In this document: in pieces, positions 36,320 to 45,516 of the stretch
How positions within the stretch are numbered: the first letter of the stretch is position 1
How the letters are laid out: every line of letters starts with the position of its first letter
Source: Dyella jiangningensis
GTDB taxonomy: Bacteria; Pseudomonadota; Gammaproteobacteria; Xanthomonadales; Rhodanobacteraceae
Direction of reading: 5' to 3'
Length of the DNA: 64,000 nt
NCBI RefSeq assembly: GCF_003264855.1
Contig: NZ_NFZS01000001.1
Coordinates: 620,001 to 684,000 of the forward strand
Notes under the pieces: generated by a model
What the model saw: only the letters and a program-made list of their open reading frames with translations
Told to the model about the DNA's origin: nothing
The model's database searches: none
Made by a program: the position numbers and the translations under genes

Positions 36320-37564
36320 GTGGCGAATGCGGATCTATTGAAGGAACTGCGCATCGAGAAACACCAGCGCGAAGCCCATGGCGGAGGCCCGGGTCGCTGG
36401 CCGTGGATCGTCGGTGGCGTCGTGGTGGTGGTCGTGCTGGCGGGGCTGGTCGGCTGGTGGCTGATGGGTCCACGGGCGATCGAAGTGCAGACCGCGCAGG
36501 CGCAATCGCCCGCGTCGAACGCCGTCGCAGGCGCGGTGCTGCAGGCGACGGGCTATGTCACCGCGCGCCGCCAGGCCACGGTGTCGGCGCAGATCACCGG
36601 CACGCTCACGCACGTGCTGATCGAAGAGGGCGATCACGTGAAGCAGGGCCAGATCGTGGCCCGCCTCGACGATTCGCAATACCGCGCCGCCCTGGAAGCC
36701 GCGCGCAAGCAGGCGGCTGCTTCGCACGCCCTGGTGGATCAATTCCAGGTCCAGCTGGCGCAGAACCAGCGCGACGCCGTGCGCATGGAATCGCTCGCCG
36801 AGAAAGGCCTGGTGGCCAAGCAGACCGCGGAACAGGCGCGCACCCTGGTCGACAGCACGCGCGCCCAACTGCTGTCGCAGCAGCGCAATGCGGCCTCATC
36901 CGACGCTCAGGTCGTCGAGGCGCAGGTCAACTTCGACTACTGCGTGATCCGTTCGCCGTTCGACGGCGTCATTACCACCAAGGACGCGCAGGTCGGCGAA
37001 ATCGTGTCGCCGTTCTCCGCGGGCGGCGGTTTCACCCGCACTGGCATCGGCACGGTGGTGGACATGGATTCGCTCGAGGTGGACGTGGACGTCAACGAGG
37101 CGTACATCGGTCGCGTGAAACCGAACATGCCCGCCGAGGCGGTGCTGGACGCGTACCCGGATTGGAAGATCCCCGCCCACGTCATCGCCATCGTGCCTGC
37201 CGCCGATCGCGGCAAGGCCACGGTGAAGGTGCGCGTCGCGCTCGAACACAAGGATGCACGCATCGTGCCGGACATGGGCGTGCGCGTCTCGTTCCTCGAA
37301 TCGAAAGAAGCGCAGCAGAGTGTGCAGGCACCGCAGGGCGTGCTGGTTCCCGGCAACGCGATCGCCCAGCGCGACGGTCACGCCGTGGTGTTCCTGGTCA
37401 CGGGCGACAAGGCACAGCAGCGCACCGTGACGCCGGAAACCACCGGCAAGGACGACGTGCGTCGCGTGCCGGCCGGCGTACAGGTGGGCGACACCCTGGT
37501 GGTCTCGCCTCCGGAAACCTTGAAGGACGGCTCGCGGGTGACCACCGCCAGGCCGAAGGAATAA
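36320..37564 (+). CDS. HlyD/MacA-type membrane fusion protein
   Basis: Periplasmic adaptor for the ABC exporter encoded downstream (414 aa). A cytoplasmic N-terminus (ADLLKELRIEKHQRE) precedes one membrane helix (about 32-55), the barrel-sandwich halves (ATVSAQITGTLTHVLIEEGD; VNFDYCVIRSPFDGVI), a helical hairpin and a beta barrel (VDMDSLEVDVDVNEAYIGRV). GTG start at 36320 with AGGGAGAG upstream; there is no nearby in-frame ATG. First gene of a four-gene operon. Confidence 0.9.
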   Translation: MANADLLKELRIEKHQREAHGGGPGRWPWIVGGVVVVVVLAGLVGWWLMGPRAIEVQTAQAQSPASNAVAGAVLQATGYVTARRQATVSAQITGTLTHVLIEEGDHVKQGQIVARLDDSQYRAALEAARKQAAASHALVDQFQVQLAQNQRDAVRMESLAEKGLVAKQTAEQARTLVDSTRAQLLSQQRNAASSDAQVVEAQVNFDYCVIRSPFDGVITTKDAQVGEIVSPFSAGGGFTRTGIGTVVDMDSLEVDVDVNEAYIGRVKPNMPAEAVLDAYPDWKIPAHVIAIVPAADRGKATVKVRVALEHKDARIVPDMGVRVSFLESKEAQQSVQAPQGVLVPGNAIAQRDGHAVVFLVTGDKAQQRTVTPETTGKDDVRRVPAGVQVGDTLVVSPPETLKDGSRVTTARPKE

Positions 37565-37634
37565 GCAGTACTCCATCGCAGCGAATGATCACGCGCGCCG
37601 GCATGGCGACGCGAACCGAAAAGGGAGCCCAGGC

Positions 37635-38321
<687 letters not shown>

Positions 38322-38331
38322 GGATGCGGCG

Positions 38332-39498
38332 ATGAAATACTTCCATCTCATCTGGGCGGCGCTGTTCCGGCGCAAGACCCGCACGATACTCACGCTGGTG
38401 TCGATCATCGCGGCGTTCCTGCTGTTCGGCATGCTCGACGCGGTGCGCACTTCGTTCAACCAGGCTGGGCAGAGCGCCAACGGTGCGCAACGCCTGCAGA
38501 CCGGCTCCAAGCTCTCCTTCATCCAGACCCTGCCGCAATCACTGGAAGCGCAGATCCAGCAGGTGCCTGGCGTGAAGATGGTGACGTATGCCAACTGGTT
38601 CGGTGGCGCCTACCAGGATCCGCACAACCAGGTCTTCAGCTTCGCGGTGGAACCCAACTACATCGACCTCTACCCCGAGATCGACGTGAGTGCCGCCGAG
38701 CGCAAGGCGTTCGACGACACGCGTACCGGCATCCTGGTGGGCGAGAAGCTGGCCAAGCGTTTCAACTGGAAAGTCGGCGACAAGATTCCGCTGCAGTCCA
38801 CCATCTTCCCGAATCGCCAGGGCAGCAAGAACTGGACGTTCGACGTGGTGGGCATCCTGCATTCGAAGGACAAGAAGGCGGGTGGCTTCTTCGATCAGAT
38901 GCTCTTGCTGCACTGGAAGTACTTCGATGAAACCACGCCGTTCAACCGCGGCCAGGTGGGTTGGTATGTCACGCGCGTGACCGACGTGAACCAGGCCGAT
39001 CGTGTGGCCAAGGCCATCGACGCGCTTTCGGCCAACTCCGACCACGAAACGCGCACGCAAACCGAGCAGGCCGCCACCGCCAACTGGATGAAACAGCTGG
39101 CCGACATCGGCTTGATCGTGGGCTCGATCATGGGCGCGGTGTTCTTCACGCTGCTGTTGCTGTCGGGCAACACCATGATGCAGGCGGTGCGCGAGCGCAC
39201 CAGTGAACTGGCGGTGCTCAAGACCATCGGTTTCTCCAATCGCAGCGTATTGGGCATTGTGCTGGCGGAGTCGGTACTGCTGCTGGTGCTCGGTGGCGTG
39301 ATCGGTCTGGGTTTCGCCGCGCTGATCGTGCCCGCGGTGAGCGCAGGCAGTGGCGGCATGCTCAATCTGCCGAGCGTCGGCGCGAACAGCTGGATCCTGG
39401 GCCTGGTGCTGATGATTGCCATCGGCTTGCTGGTGGGCGCGTTGCCGGCACTGCGTGCCATGCGCCTGAACATCGTCGATGCATTGGCTGGACGCTGA
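38332..39498 (+). CDS. ABC exporter permease, FtsX/MacB type (first)
   Basis: 388-aa permease with one N-terminal membrane helix (ILTLVSIIAAFLLFGML), a large periplasmic MacB-type domain and three C-terminal helices (FFTLLLLSGNTMMQ; LAESVLLLVLGGVIGLGFA; LVLMIAIGLLVGALPALRAM). Ends with the usual LRAMRLNIVDALAGR. Probably pairs with the second permease as a heterodimer. Confidence 0.92.
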   Translation: MKYFHLIWAALFRRKTRTILTLVSIIAAFLLFGMLDAVRTSFNQAGQSANGAQRLQTGSKLSFIQTLPQSLEAQIQQVPGVKMVTYANWFGGAYQDPHNQVFSFAVEPNYIDLYPEIDVSAAERKAFDDTRTGILVGEKLAKRFNWKVGDKIPLQSTIFPNRQGSKNWTFDVVGILHSKDKKAGGFFDQMLLLHWKYFDETTPFNRGQVGWYVTRVTDVNQADRVAKAIDALSANSDHETRTQTEQAATANWMKQLADIGLIVGSIMGAVFFTLLLLSGNTMMQAVRERTSELAVLKTIGFSNRSVLGIVLAESVLLLVLGGVIGLGFAALIVPAVSAGSGGMLNLPSVGANSWILGLVLMIAIGLLVGALPALRAMRLNIVDALAGR

Positions 39499-39508
39499 GG
39501 GACGCATC

Positions 39509-40825
39509 ATGAAATTTCTGATCAATCTCCTGTTGCTGCTCCTGATCGTTGCTGTGCTCGTGGCCTGGATCGTGCTGCCATGGCAGGGAGCCGTCCTGCT
39601 TGCCGTGCTGTTCGCGGCCTGGTTGTTCATCACGCGACGCGGACGACAGACGCTGTCCGTCGCCAGCGTCGGCATCAGCACATTGGGGCAACGCCTTGGA
39701 TCATCGGCCGTCATCGTGATCGGCATCGCCGGCGTGGTCGGTGTGCTGGTGGCCTTGCTCGCCATGGGTGAGGGATATGCGGAAACGCTGCGCAAGACCG
39801 GCAGCGCGGACACGGCCATCGTGATGCGCGGGTCATCGGCATCCGAAGTGATGTCGGTGCTCGATCACGACAGCGTGACGCTGATCCCGCAGGCGCCCGG
39901 CATCGCACGCGATGCGAAAGGCCAGCCCATCGCCTCACCGGAACTGGTCGTTGCTGCGAATCTTCCGCTCAAGGGCGGTACGGCTGACGACGAGGGCAGT
40001 GTGCAACTGCGCGGCGTGAGCGACCAGGCGTGGGCCGTGCGTCCCAACGTGAAGATCATCGAGGGCCGCAACTTCCAGCCGGGCATGCGCGAGCTGATCG
40101 TGGGCAAGGGCGCGACCAAGCAGTTCGCCGGACTGGAGCCGGGCCATGTCATCCGACTGGGCAACCAGCAGTGGACGGTGGTTGGCGTGTTCTCCTCGGG
40201 CGATGCGATGGATTCGGAAGTGTGGGGTGACGCCAGCGTGGTGGCGGATACCTACCGCCGCGGCAGCAGTCGCGCGTCGGTCACGGTGAAGCTCACCGAC
40301 CCGAAGGCCTACGACGCGTTCAAGGCGTCACTCGATGGCAATCCGCAGCTGAAGGTCGATGTCAGTACCACCATCGACTACTTCAACAAGCAATCCGAAG
40401 GCATGACCAAGGTGATCCGCATCATGGGCATCACCGTGGGCCTGATCATGGCCATCGGCGCGATGTTCGGCGCACTCAACACCATGTTCGCCGCGGTGGC
40501 GGCACGTGCACGCGAAATCGCCACGCTGCGCGCCATCGGTTTCCGCGGCCTGCCCGTGGTGGTGGCGGTGATGCTGGAGACGATGCTGCTGGCGCTTGTC
40601 GGCGGTGTGATCGGTGGCGTCCTGGCCTGGTTGATCTTCAACGGCTACAGCGCATCGACCTTGGCGGCTGGCACGGTCGGCAAGTTGAGCTTCGAGCTTC
40701 GGGTATCCCCCGCATTGCTGTGGACCGGCTTGAAGTGGGCGCTTGCGATCGGCTTCATCGGCGGTATCTATCCGGCGATGCGTGCGGCGCGGTTGCCGGT
40801 GACGACGGCATTGCGCGAGTTGTGA
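39509..40825 (+). CDS. ABC exporter permease, FtsX/MacB type (second, with extra N-terminal helices)
   Basis: 438-aa permease of the same family. Two additional hydrophobic segments come before the normal MacB fold (FLINLLLLLLIVAVLVAWIV and GAVLLAVLFAAWLFI), absent from the first permease. Then an N-terminal helix (VIVIGIAGVVGVLVALLAM), the periplasmic domain, and three C-terminal helices ending in ARLPVTTALREL. Start at 39509 begins the hydrophobic segments. Confidence 0.9.
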   Translation: MKFLINLLLLLLIVAVLVAWIVLPWQGAVLLAVLFAAWLFITRRGRQTLSVASVGISTLGQRLGSSAVIVIGIAGVVGVLVALLAMGEGYAETLRKTGSADTAIVMRGSSASEVMSVLDHDSVTLIPQAPGIARDAKGQPIASPELVVAANLPLKGGTADDEGSVQLRGVSDQAWAVRPNVKIIEGRNFQPGMRELIVGKGATKQFAGLEPGHVIRLGNQQWTVVGVFSSGDAMDSEVWGDASVVADTYRRGSSRASVTVKLTDPKAYDAFKASLDGNPQLKVDVSTTIDYFNKQSEGMTKVIRIMGITVGLIMAIGAMFGALNTMFAAVAARAREIATLRAIGFRGLPVVVAVMLETMLLALVGGVIGGVLAWLIFNGYSASTLAAGTVGKLSFELRVSPALLWTGLKWALAIGFIGGIYPAMRAARLPVTTALREL

Positions 40826-40857
40826 TTTTAAAGGGGCGCGGCTGTGCTGCGCCCCGA

Positions 40858-40922
40858 TCGCGCACTGGGTGCGCTCCTACAGAAGAGCGTCGTGCCTTTG
40901 TAGGAGCGCACCCAGTGCGCGA
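40858..40922. repeat. Pair of REP elements in the opposite arrangement
   Basis: Reverse copy 40858-40880 (ending GCGCTCCTAC) and forward copy 40900-40922 (starting GTAGGAGCGCACCC), 19 nt apart with the heads facing each other. Both cores are identical to the family consensus. It lies between the convergent ends of the second permease and the fatty-acid transporter genes; a partial GGGGCGCG/GCGCCCC hairpin at 40833-40855 just before it may be a terminator. Confidence 0.8.
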
Positions 40923-40939
40923 TCCGCGCTGCCTCAGTC

Positions 40940-42352
40940 CTAAGGCATCACCGGCGGCACATACGTCAACGTCAGCCCCAATGCCCACAGCAACCCCAGC
41001 ACCAGCGGCACATGCACCAGCAGTTGCATGAAGGTGAATCCCACCACGTCGCGCGCCTTCAGTCCAAGCACGCCCAACAGCGGCAGCATCCAGAACGGGT
41101 TGATCAAATTGGGCAACGCTTCCGCCGCGTTGTACACCTGCACGGCCCATCCCAGGTGCACGTGCAGATCGTTCGCCGCCTGCATCACATAAGGCGCTTC
41201 CACCAGCCACTTGCCGCCACCCGAAGGCACGAAGAAGCCGAGGATCGCCGAGTACGCGCCCATCACCAGCGTAAACGTATCGGTGGAGGCGACATGCACG
41301 AACAGGCCCGACAGGCGATGCGACAACGTCTGGTCGCCAAAGCCCGGCGCGTGCGTGAGCAACGAAGCGATACCGCCATACAGCGGGAACTGGATCAACA
41401 CGCCGGCTGTGCTCGGTACCGCGCGTGACACCGCGTTGAGAAAACTGCGCGGCCGCCAGTGCAACAGCAGGCCCACGGTAAGAAACAGGAAGTTGTACGT
41501 GTTGAGGTTGGCGATCGCCGTCACCGCCGGTTTGGTGGCGAACTCGTAACCCAGCCAGCCCAGGCCCAGCAGGCCGATCAGCAGCGACAACAACGGGCTG
41601 TATTCCAGCCATTCGCCCGGGCGCTGTCGGGGCGGCAACGCGGGCGTGGCGGTCTCGGTGACGCCGTAGTCACTCGCGGTCCGCGCGTTGTGGTCCGACG
41701 GTGCGGTGAACCAGCAGATCAGCAGCGACACCAGGATGAGGATGGTCGTGAGCGCGATCGACTGCCACAGGAAGATCGTCTCGCTGAAAGGCAACACGCC
41801 GGTGATGTTGATCAGGCCCGGCGGCATGCTCTTGGGATTGGCCTGCAGCTGCGCCGCGGAAGAAGACAGGCCCATGGCCCATACCGCGCCCAGCCCCAGA
41901 TAAGCCGCGGCGCCCGCCGCGCGGTAGTCCATACGCAGATCGTCGCGGCGCGCGAGTGCACGCACCAGCAACCCGCCGAACACCAGCGAGAAACCCCACG
42001 AAAGCAGCGAGGCGAGCATGCTGATCAGGCCGACATAGCAAATCGCACCACGCCCCGTGCGCGGTACGCGGGCAAGCACATCGATGAAGCGCGCTACCAC
42101 CGGCGCCGTGGCCACTACGTAGCCGCCGATGACCACGAAGGCCATCTGCATGGTGAAGGGAATCAAACTCCAGAAGCCATCACCGAACGCGTTGACGGCG
42201 ACCGCAGGCGTTGCGCCAAACGACATCGCAGCGATCGCCACGATCACCACGCCCAGGGCGGCGAACACCCACGCATCGGGAAACCAGCGTTCCGACCAGG
42301 CGGCGCTGCGCAGTGCGGCGCGGGCCAACAGACCTTCATTCGTGGTATTCAT
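40940..42352 (-). CDS. Short-chain fatty acid transporter (AtoE family)
   Basis: Polytopic inner-membrane protein (470 aa, about 12 helices) of the AtoE family. Recognisable segments: FTMQMAFVVIGGYVVATAPVV, GLLVRALARR and IQFPLYGGIASLLTHAPG, then PSGGGKWLVEAPYVMQAA and NPFWMLPLLGVLGLKARDVVG. Start at 42352 (MNTTNEG) with GGGGAA upstream. Predicted to import short-chain fatty acids; neighbours give no further hint. Confidence 0.88.
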   Translation of the reverse strand: MNTTNEGLLARAALRSAAWSERWFPDAWVFAALGVVIVAIAAMSFGATPAVAVNAFGDGFWSLIPFTMQMAFVVIGGYVVATAPVVARFIDVLARVPRTGRGAICYVGLISMLASLLSWGFSLVFGGLLVRALARRDDLRMDYRAAGAAAYLGLGAVWAMGLSSSAAQLQANPKSMPPGLINITGVLPFSETIFLWQSIALTTILILVSLLICWFTAPSDHNARTASDYGVTETATPALPPRQRPGEWLEYSPLLSLLIGLLGLGWLGYEFATKPAVTAIANLNTYNFLFLTVGLLLHWRPRSFLNAVSRAVPSTAGVLIQFPLYGGIASLLTHAPGFGDQTLSHRLSGLFVHVASTDTFTLVMGAYSAILGFFVPSGGGKWLVEAPYVMQAANDLHVHLGWAVQVYNAAEALPNLINPFWMLPLLGVLGLKARDVVGFTFMQLLVHVPLVLGLLWALGLTLTYVPPVMP

Positions 42353-42445
42353 GGGCGTTCCCCGGCCAAGGACGGAGGCATGGTGAGCGCCTGGTGGCCG
42401 GCCCGGCAAGCCGACCATGGTCGAGTCGAGCTGGGGTGGCCCGCG

Positions 42446-43369
42446 TCAGCGCGCCGTGCGGCGTTGCTTGGCCAGCGTGATGGCGCCCACGCCGATCAGG
42501 ATGATGGCCATGCCGGCCAGGTCGAAGGGACCCACGGTCTCGCCCGCCAGCAACACACCGAACAGTACGGCGACCGGCGGATTCACATAGGCGTAGCTGG
42601 TGGCCAGCGCCGGACGCGCATGCTTGAGTACGTACAGGTACGCGCTGAACGCCACGATCGAGCCGAACACCGCGAGATACACCAGCGCCGCCGTGGCGCG
42701 CACCGTCGGGTGTGCCGGCAGTCGTTCGCCCGTCGCAAGGCCGACGATCAGCATCGCCACGCTGGCGCAGAGCATCTGCGCGGCCGTATTCATCGGGCCC
42801 GCCGGCATGTCCTGGCGACGGCTCCATGCCGAACCGAAGGCCCAGCTCATGGCGGCGACCAGCAATGCAAGGGCGCCGATGCGCGAACCCGACAGGCTGC
42901 TGCCCAGGTTGAGCACGATCACGCCGAGGAAACCGATCATCAGACCGACCAGCTCGCGCCGCGAAGGCCATTCGCCGTACATGCCGGAAAACAGCGCGGC
43001 AAACAGCGGCATGCTGGCCACCACCACGGCGGCGATGCCCGAGCTCACGTGCTGTTCGGCGAAGCACACCAGGCCGTTGCCGAAGCCCAGCAGGAGGATG
43101 CCGGTGATGGCCGCATTGCGCCATTGCCGCGCCGTGGGCAGGGCATGGCCGCGCAGGCGCAGGAAGGCGAACATCGCCACACCGGCACCGATGAAGCGCA
43201 CGCTGGCCAGCAGGAACGGCGGGTAGCTTTCCAGCGCGAACCGAATGCCCAGATAGGTCGAGCCCCAGATGATGTACAGCGCAAACAGCGCCAGCGGCAC
43301 CAGCAGGCGGCTGTCGGCGACGGGAGCAGGCGCCGTGGTCACGGCGGATGTCGATGCGGTGTCATTCAT
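42446..43369 (-). CDS. EamA-family transporter (YedA-like)
   Basis: Ten-helix drug/metabolite transporter of 307 aa with two EamA repeats. LYIIWGSTYLGIRFALE opens the first and NPPVAVLFGVLLAGETVG ends the second. Probably exports a metabolite or amino acid; substrate not visible from sequence. 93 nt upstream of the AtoE-type gene on the same strand. Confidence 0.92.
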   Translation of the reverse strand: MNDTASTSAVTTAPAPVADSRLLVPLALFALYIIWGSTYLGIRFALESYPPFLLASVRFIGAGVAMFAFLRLRGHALPTARQWRNAAITGILLLGFGNGLVCFAEQHVSSGIAAVVVASMPLFAALFSGMYGEWPSRRELVGLMIGFLGVIVLNLGSSLSGSRIGALALLVAAMSWAFGSAWSRRQDMPAGPMNTAAQMLCASVAMLIVGLATGERLPAHPTVRATAALVYLAVFGSIVAFSAYLYVLKHARPALATSYAYVNPPVAVLFGVLLAGETVGPFDLAGMAIILIGVGAITLAKQRRTAR

Positions 43370-43530
43370 GGGGAAGCTGCGTGGGGAGCATCGCGTTGCG
43401 GATGCGGGCCATAGTCTACAGACATAGGCAGCTTAAACCGGCCCTGCAACAGGCAGAAGCGAGTCTTATGCAAGGCAGCGTTGAGGCGCGCTCAACGTGA
43501 CTCTTCGCCGTTTCGGCGCGTCTGGCATGT

Positions 43531-44409
43531 TCAGGCCGCGGTGCGTTCGGCGCGCTTGGATTCCGCGCGCTGCTCCTTGGCCAGCAAGTCGCGCTTGCGC
43601 TCCACACCCCAGCGCCAGCCGCCCAGCGAACCGTCTTCACGGACGATACGGTGGCACGGCACGATCAAGGCAAGCTTGTTGCTGCCACATGCACGGCCGA
43701 TGGCTCGCGCGGCCTTGGGCACGCCAAGTTCCGCAGCGAGTTCGCCGTAGCTCTTGGTGGTGCCGCTGGGAATGCGCGTCAGTGCGTCCCATACGCGCCA
43801 CTGGAAAGCGGTGGCCGCGACGTCCAGTGGAGGAAGCTCCGGTGCGTCCGCGTCGCTCCAGCCGAGCTCATGGGCGATGCGTGCAATCACGGCGTCCAGC
43901 CACTCCTCCCTGCCCGCATCCACGCGCTGGCGGGTCGCATGCGGAAATTCGTCGGCGAGACGCTGCTCGAGTTCGCGGTCGGTATCGCCGAGCGTGACCG
44001 AGCAGATGCCGCGCGACGTCGTCGCCACAAGCAGCCGCCCCAACGGCGTGGCCGTGGTCGTATAGCGGATGTCCGCGCCGGCGCCGCCCGCGCGATAGCT
44101 CGCCGGCGTCATGCCGAGCAGGCGATCGCTGTGTTCGTAGACACGACTGCCGGAACCAAAGCCTGCGTCGTATACCGCATCGGTCACGGCCGCGCCGGTT
44201 CGCAGCGCCTGCTTGAACTGGCCGAAGCGCCGGGCGCGGTGGTATTCCGAAGGGCTCATGCCGAAATGGCGACGGAATGCGCGCTGCAGATGGCTCGGAC
44301 TCATCTGCACGGCGTCGGCAAGTGCCTGCAGGGTAGGTGCCTCGTCGGCGCGCTCGACCAGCAGGCGGACCTGTTCCAGGACGGATTCGGTAGCGATACG
44401 GGCATTCAT
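43531..44409 (-). CDS. Ada-like AraC regulator fused to O6-alkylguanine-DNA alkyltransferase
   Basis: 292-aa protein with an AraC helix-turn-helix domain (LQALADAVQMSPSHLQRAFR then GMTPASYRAGG) joined to an alkyltransferase domain with the acceptor cysteine in VPCHRIVREDGSLGGWRWG. The N-terminal Ada domain that takes methyl groups from phosphotriesters via a four-cysteine zinc site is absent. It may therefore repair O6-methylguanine and respond to methylation, but not by the classical Ada switch. Confidence 0.92.
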   Translation of the reverse strand: MNARIATESVLEQVRLLVERADEAPTLQALADAVQMSPSHLQRAFRRHFGMSPSEYHRARRFGQFKQALRTGAAVTDAVYDAGFGSGSRVYEHSDRLLGMTPASYRAGGAGADIRYTTTATPLGRLLVATTSRGICSVTLGDTDRELEQRLADEFPHATRQRVDAGREEWLDAVIARIAHELGWSDADAPELPPLDVAATAFQWRVWDALTRIPSGTTKSYGELAAELGVPKAARAIGRACGSNKLALIVPCHRIVREDGSLGGWRWGVERKRDLLAKEQRAESKRAERTAA

Positions 44410-44502
44410 GGCGATATCCCTAGATGCGATGGGGTCAGCCTAAAGCTCACCCGGTGTCGTCACCATCCGGATCTTGCGCAAGACGCAACCATCCGATCCT
44501 CT

Positions 44503-44582
44503 GTAGGAGCGCACCCAGTGCGCGAAGAACCTACGGAGTCATCCGCGCGAGCCCGTAATCGCGCACCCGGATGCGCTCCTGC
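44503..44582. repeat. REP doublet (REPIN), second arm degenerate
   Basis: Forward copy 44503-44525 (GTAGGAGCGCACCC, AGTGCGCGA) and reverse copy 44559-44582 (TCGCGCACCCGG, ATGCGCTCCTGC). Heads outward; the second head has drifted to GCAG. Span 80 bp. Confidence 0.75.
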
Positions 44583-44612
44583 AAGGAGAGGCGGCAGTGG
44601 GAGGCTTACGCC

Positions 44613-44885
44613 TCAGCGCGCAGCGTGGCGCGTCTGGTGCAGCACCACGTATTCGCCCTCGATGACCTCGGGCTTGTGCGAACGACGCCCCGCCGGCGAT
44701 ACGGCGGCCCGCGTGCGCGACCACTGGCGTACGGCGAACACCAAGGCACCGCCGACCAGCAGCACGCCGGCCACCACCAAGCCAAACACCATCAGCACGC
44801 CGACCAATGCCAGCCCGATAATGAGCGACAGGGCACGGACCAGCGGATGGCGGGAACGACGCGGCATGGGCAGCGAAAAGCGCAT
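44613..44885 (-). CDS. Small membrane protein
   Basis: 90-aa protein with two closely spaced hydrophobic helices (ALSLIIGLALVGVLMVFGL and VVAGVLLVGGALVFAV) and a basic cytoplasmic tail with PEVIEGEYVVL, a motif I associate with small envelope proteins of this order. No Shine-Dalgarno is clear. Function unknown. Divergent from the Rieske gene, sharing a short AT-rich control region. Confidence 0.65.
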   Translation of the reverse strand: MRFSLPMPRRSRHPLVRALSLIIGLALVGVLMVFGLVVAGVLLVGGALVFAVRQWSRTRAAVSPAGRRSHKPEVIEGEYVVLHQTRHAAR

Positions 44886-44901
44886 GTGTTAAAAATCCGT
44901 G

Positions 44902-44910
44902 TGGTAAAAT
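44902..44910 (+). promoter_or_regulatory. Extended -10 promoter of the Rieske gene
   Basis: TGGTAAAAT at 44902-44910 is an extended -10 (TGn then TAAAAT), about 54 nt before the start codon. Confidence 0.5.
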
Positions 44911-44963
44911 CAACGACTTACGTGCGTAACGATGGGGCCTCACGGCCCAAGAGGCAAGTGCCG

Positions 44964-45308
44964 ATGGATACAGCCACCCCCGACCAGGCGCTTTGCCGGC
45001 TGGACGATATTCCCGATGGCGGCGCGATCGCCGTCGATGCGCTGCTTCGCGATGGCGAAGAGAGCGTGATCGTGCTGCGCCATCAGGACGCGGTACGCGC
45101 CTATCTCAATATATGTCCCCATGCCGGCCGCCGCCTCGACTGGGCGCCGGGCAAGTTCCTGATCAAGGACCGCCTGCTGGTCTGCGCCGCACACGGCGCC
45201 TCGTTCAATGACGACGACGGCCTGTGCGTGGGTGGCCCCTGTCGCGGCGAACATCTGCGAGCCGTCGGCATCCGCGTGTCGAACGGCGAAGTCTGGTTGG
45301 ATGACTGA
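44964..45308 (+). CDS. Rieske [2Fe-2S] ferredoxin-like protein
   Basis: 114-aa stand-alone Rieske protein. Both cluster motifs are present: CPHAGRRLDW (C-x-H) and CAAHGASF (C-x2-H), spaced as in Rieske ferredoxins. Likely an electron carrier for an oxygenase encoded elsewhere or a general redox protein; no oxygenase gene is nearby. The frame is open far upstream, but the ATG at 44964 with AAGAGG upstream gives the normal length. Confidence 0.9.
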   Translation: MDTATPDQALCRLDDIPDGGAIAVDALLRDGEESVIVLRHQDAVRAYLNICPHAGRRLDWAPGKFLIKDRLLVCAAHGASFNDDDGLCVGGPCRGEHLRAVGIRVSNGEVWLDD

Positions 45309-45345
45309 GCTGACGCAGATGAGTTCGAGCGATCTGCGATGACCG

Positions 45346-45516
45346 CTACCCGATCATCTTGTCGAGATTGTCGTTGAAGCCGTCCAGATCGCGGTCGCTC
45401 GTAAGCGAGTACAGGGTATAGCGGCCAAGACGCGCTCCGTCGTCGCGGGTGATGCATACGGGCAATCGACTACGACACCAAAAGGTCCGTGACGCTATGA
45501 AGTTGCTTTGTGCCAG
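45346..45516 (-). pseudogene. Possible gene remnant after the SLC13 transporter
   Basis: On the minus strand, an open frame of 56 codons follows the SLC13 stop and ends at TAG (45346-45348). It reads like protein at the end (ARLGRYTLYSLTSDRDL then FNDNLDKMIG) but has no start codon with a ribosome binding site. It is in frame with the SLC13 gene after its TGA. Either the tail of a decayed gene or chance; I do not recognise a family. Confidence 0.3.
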
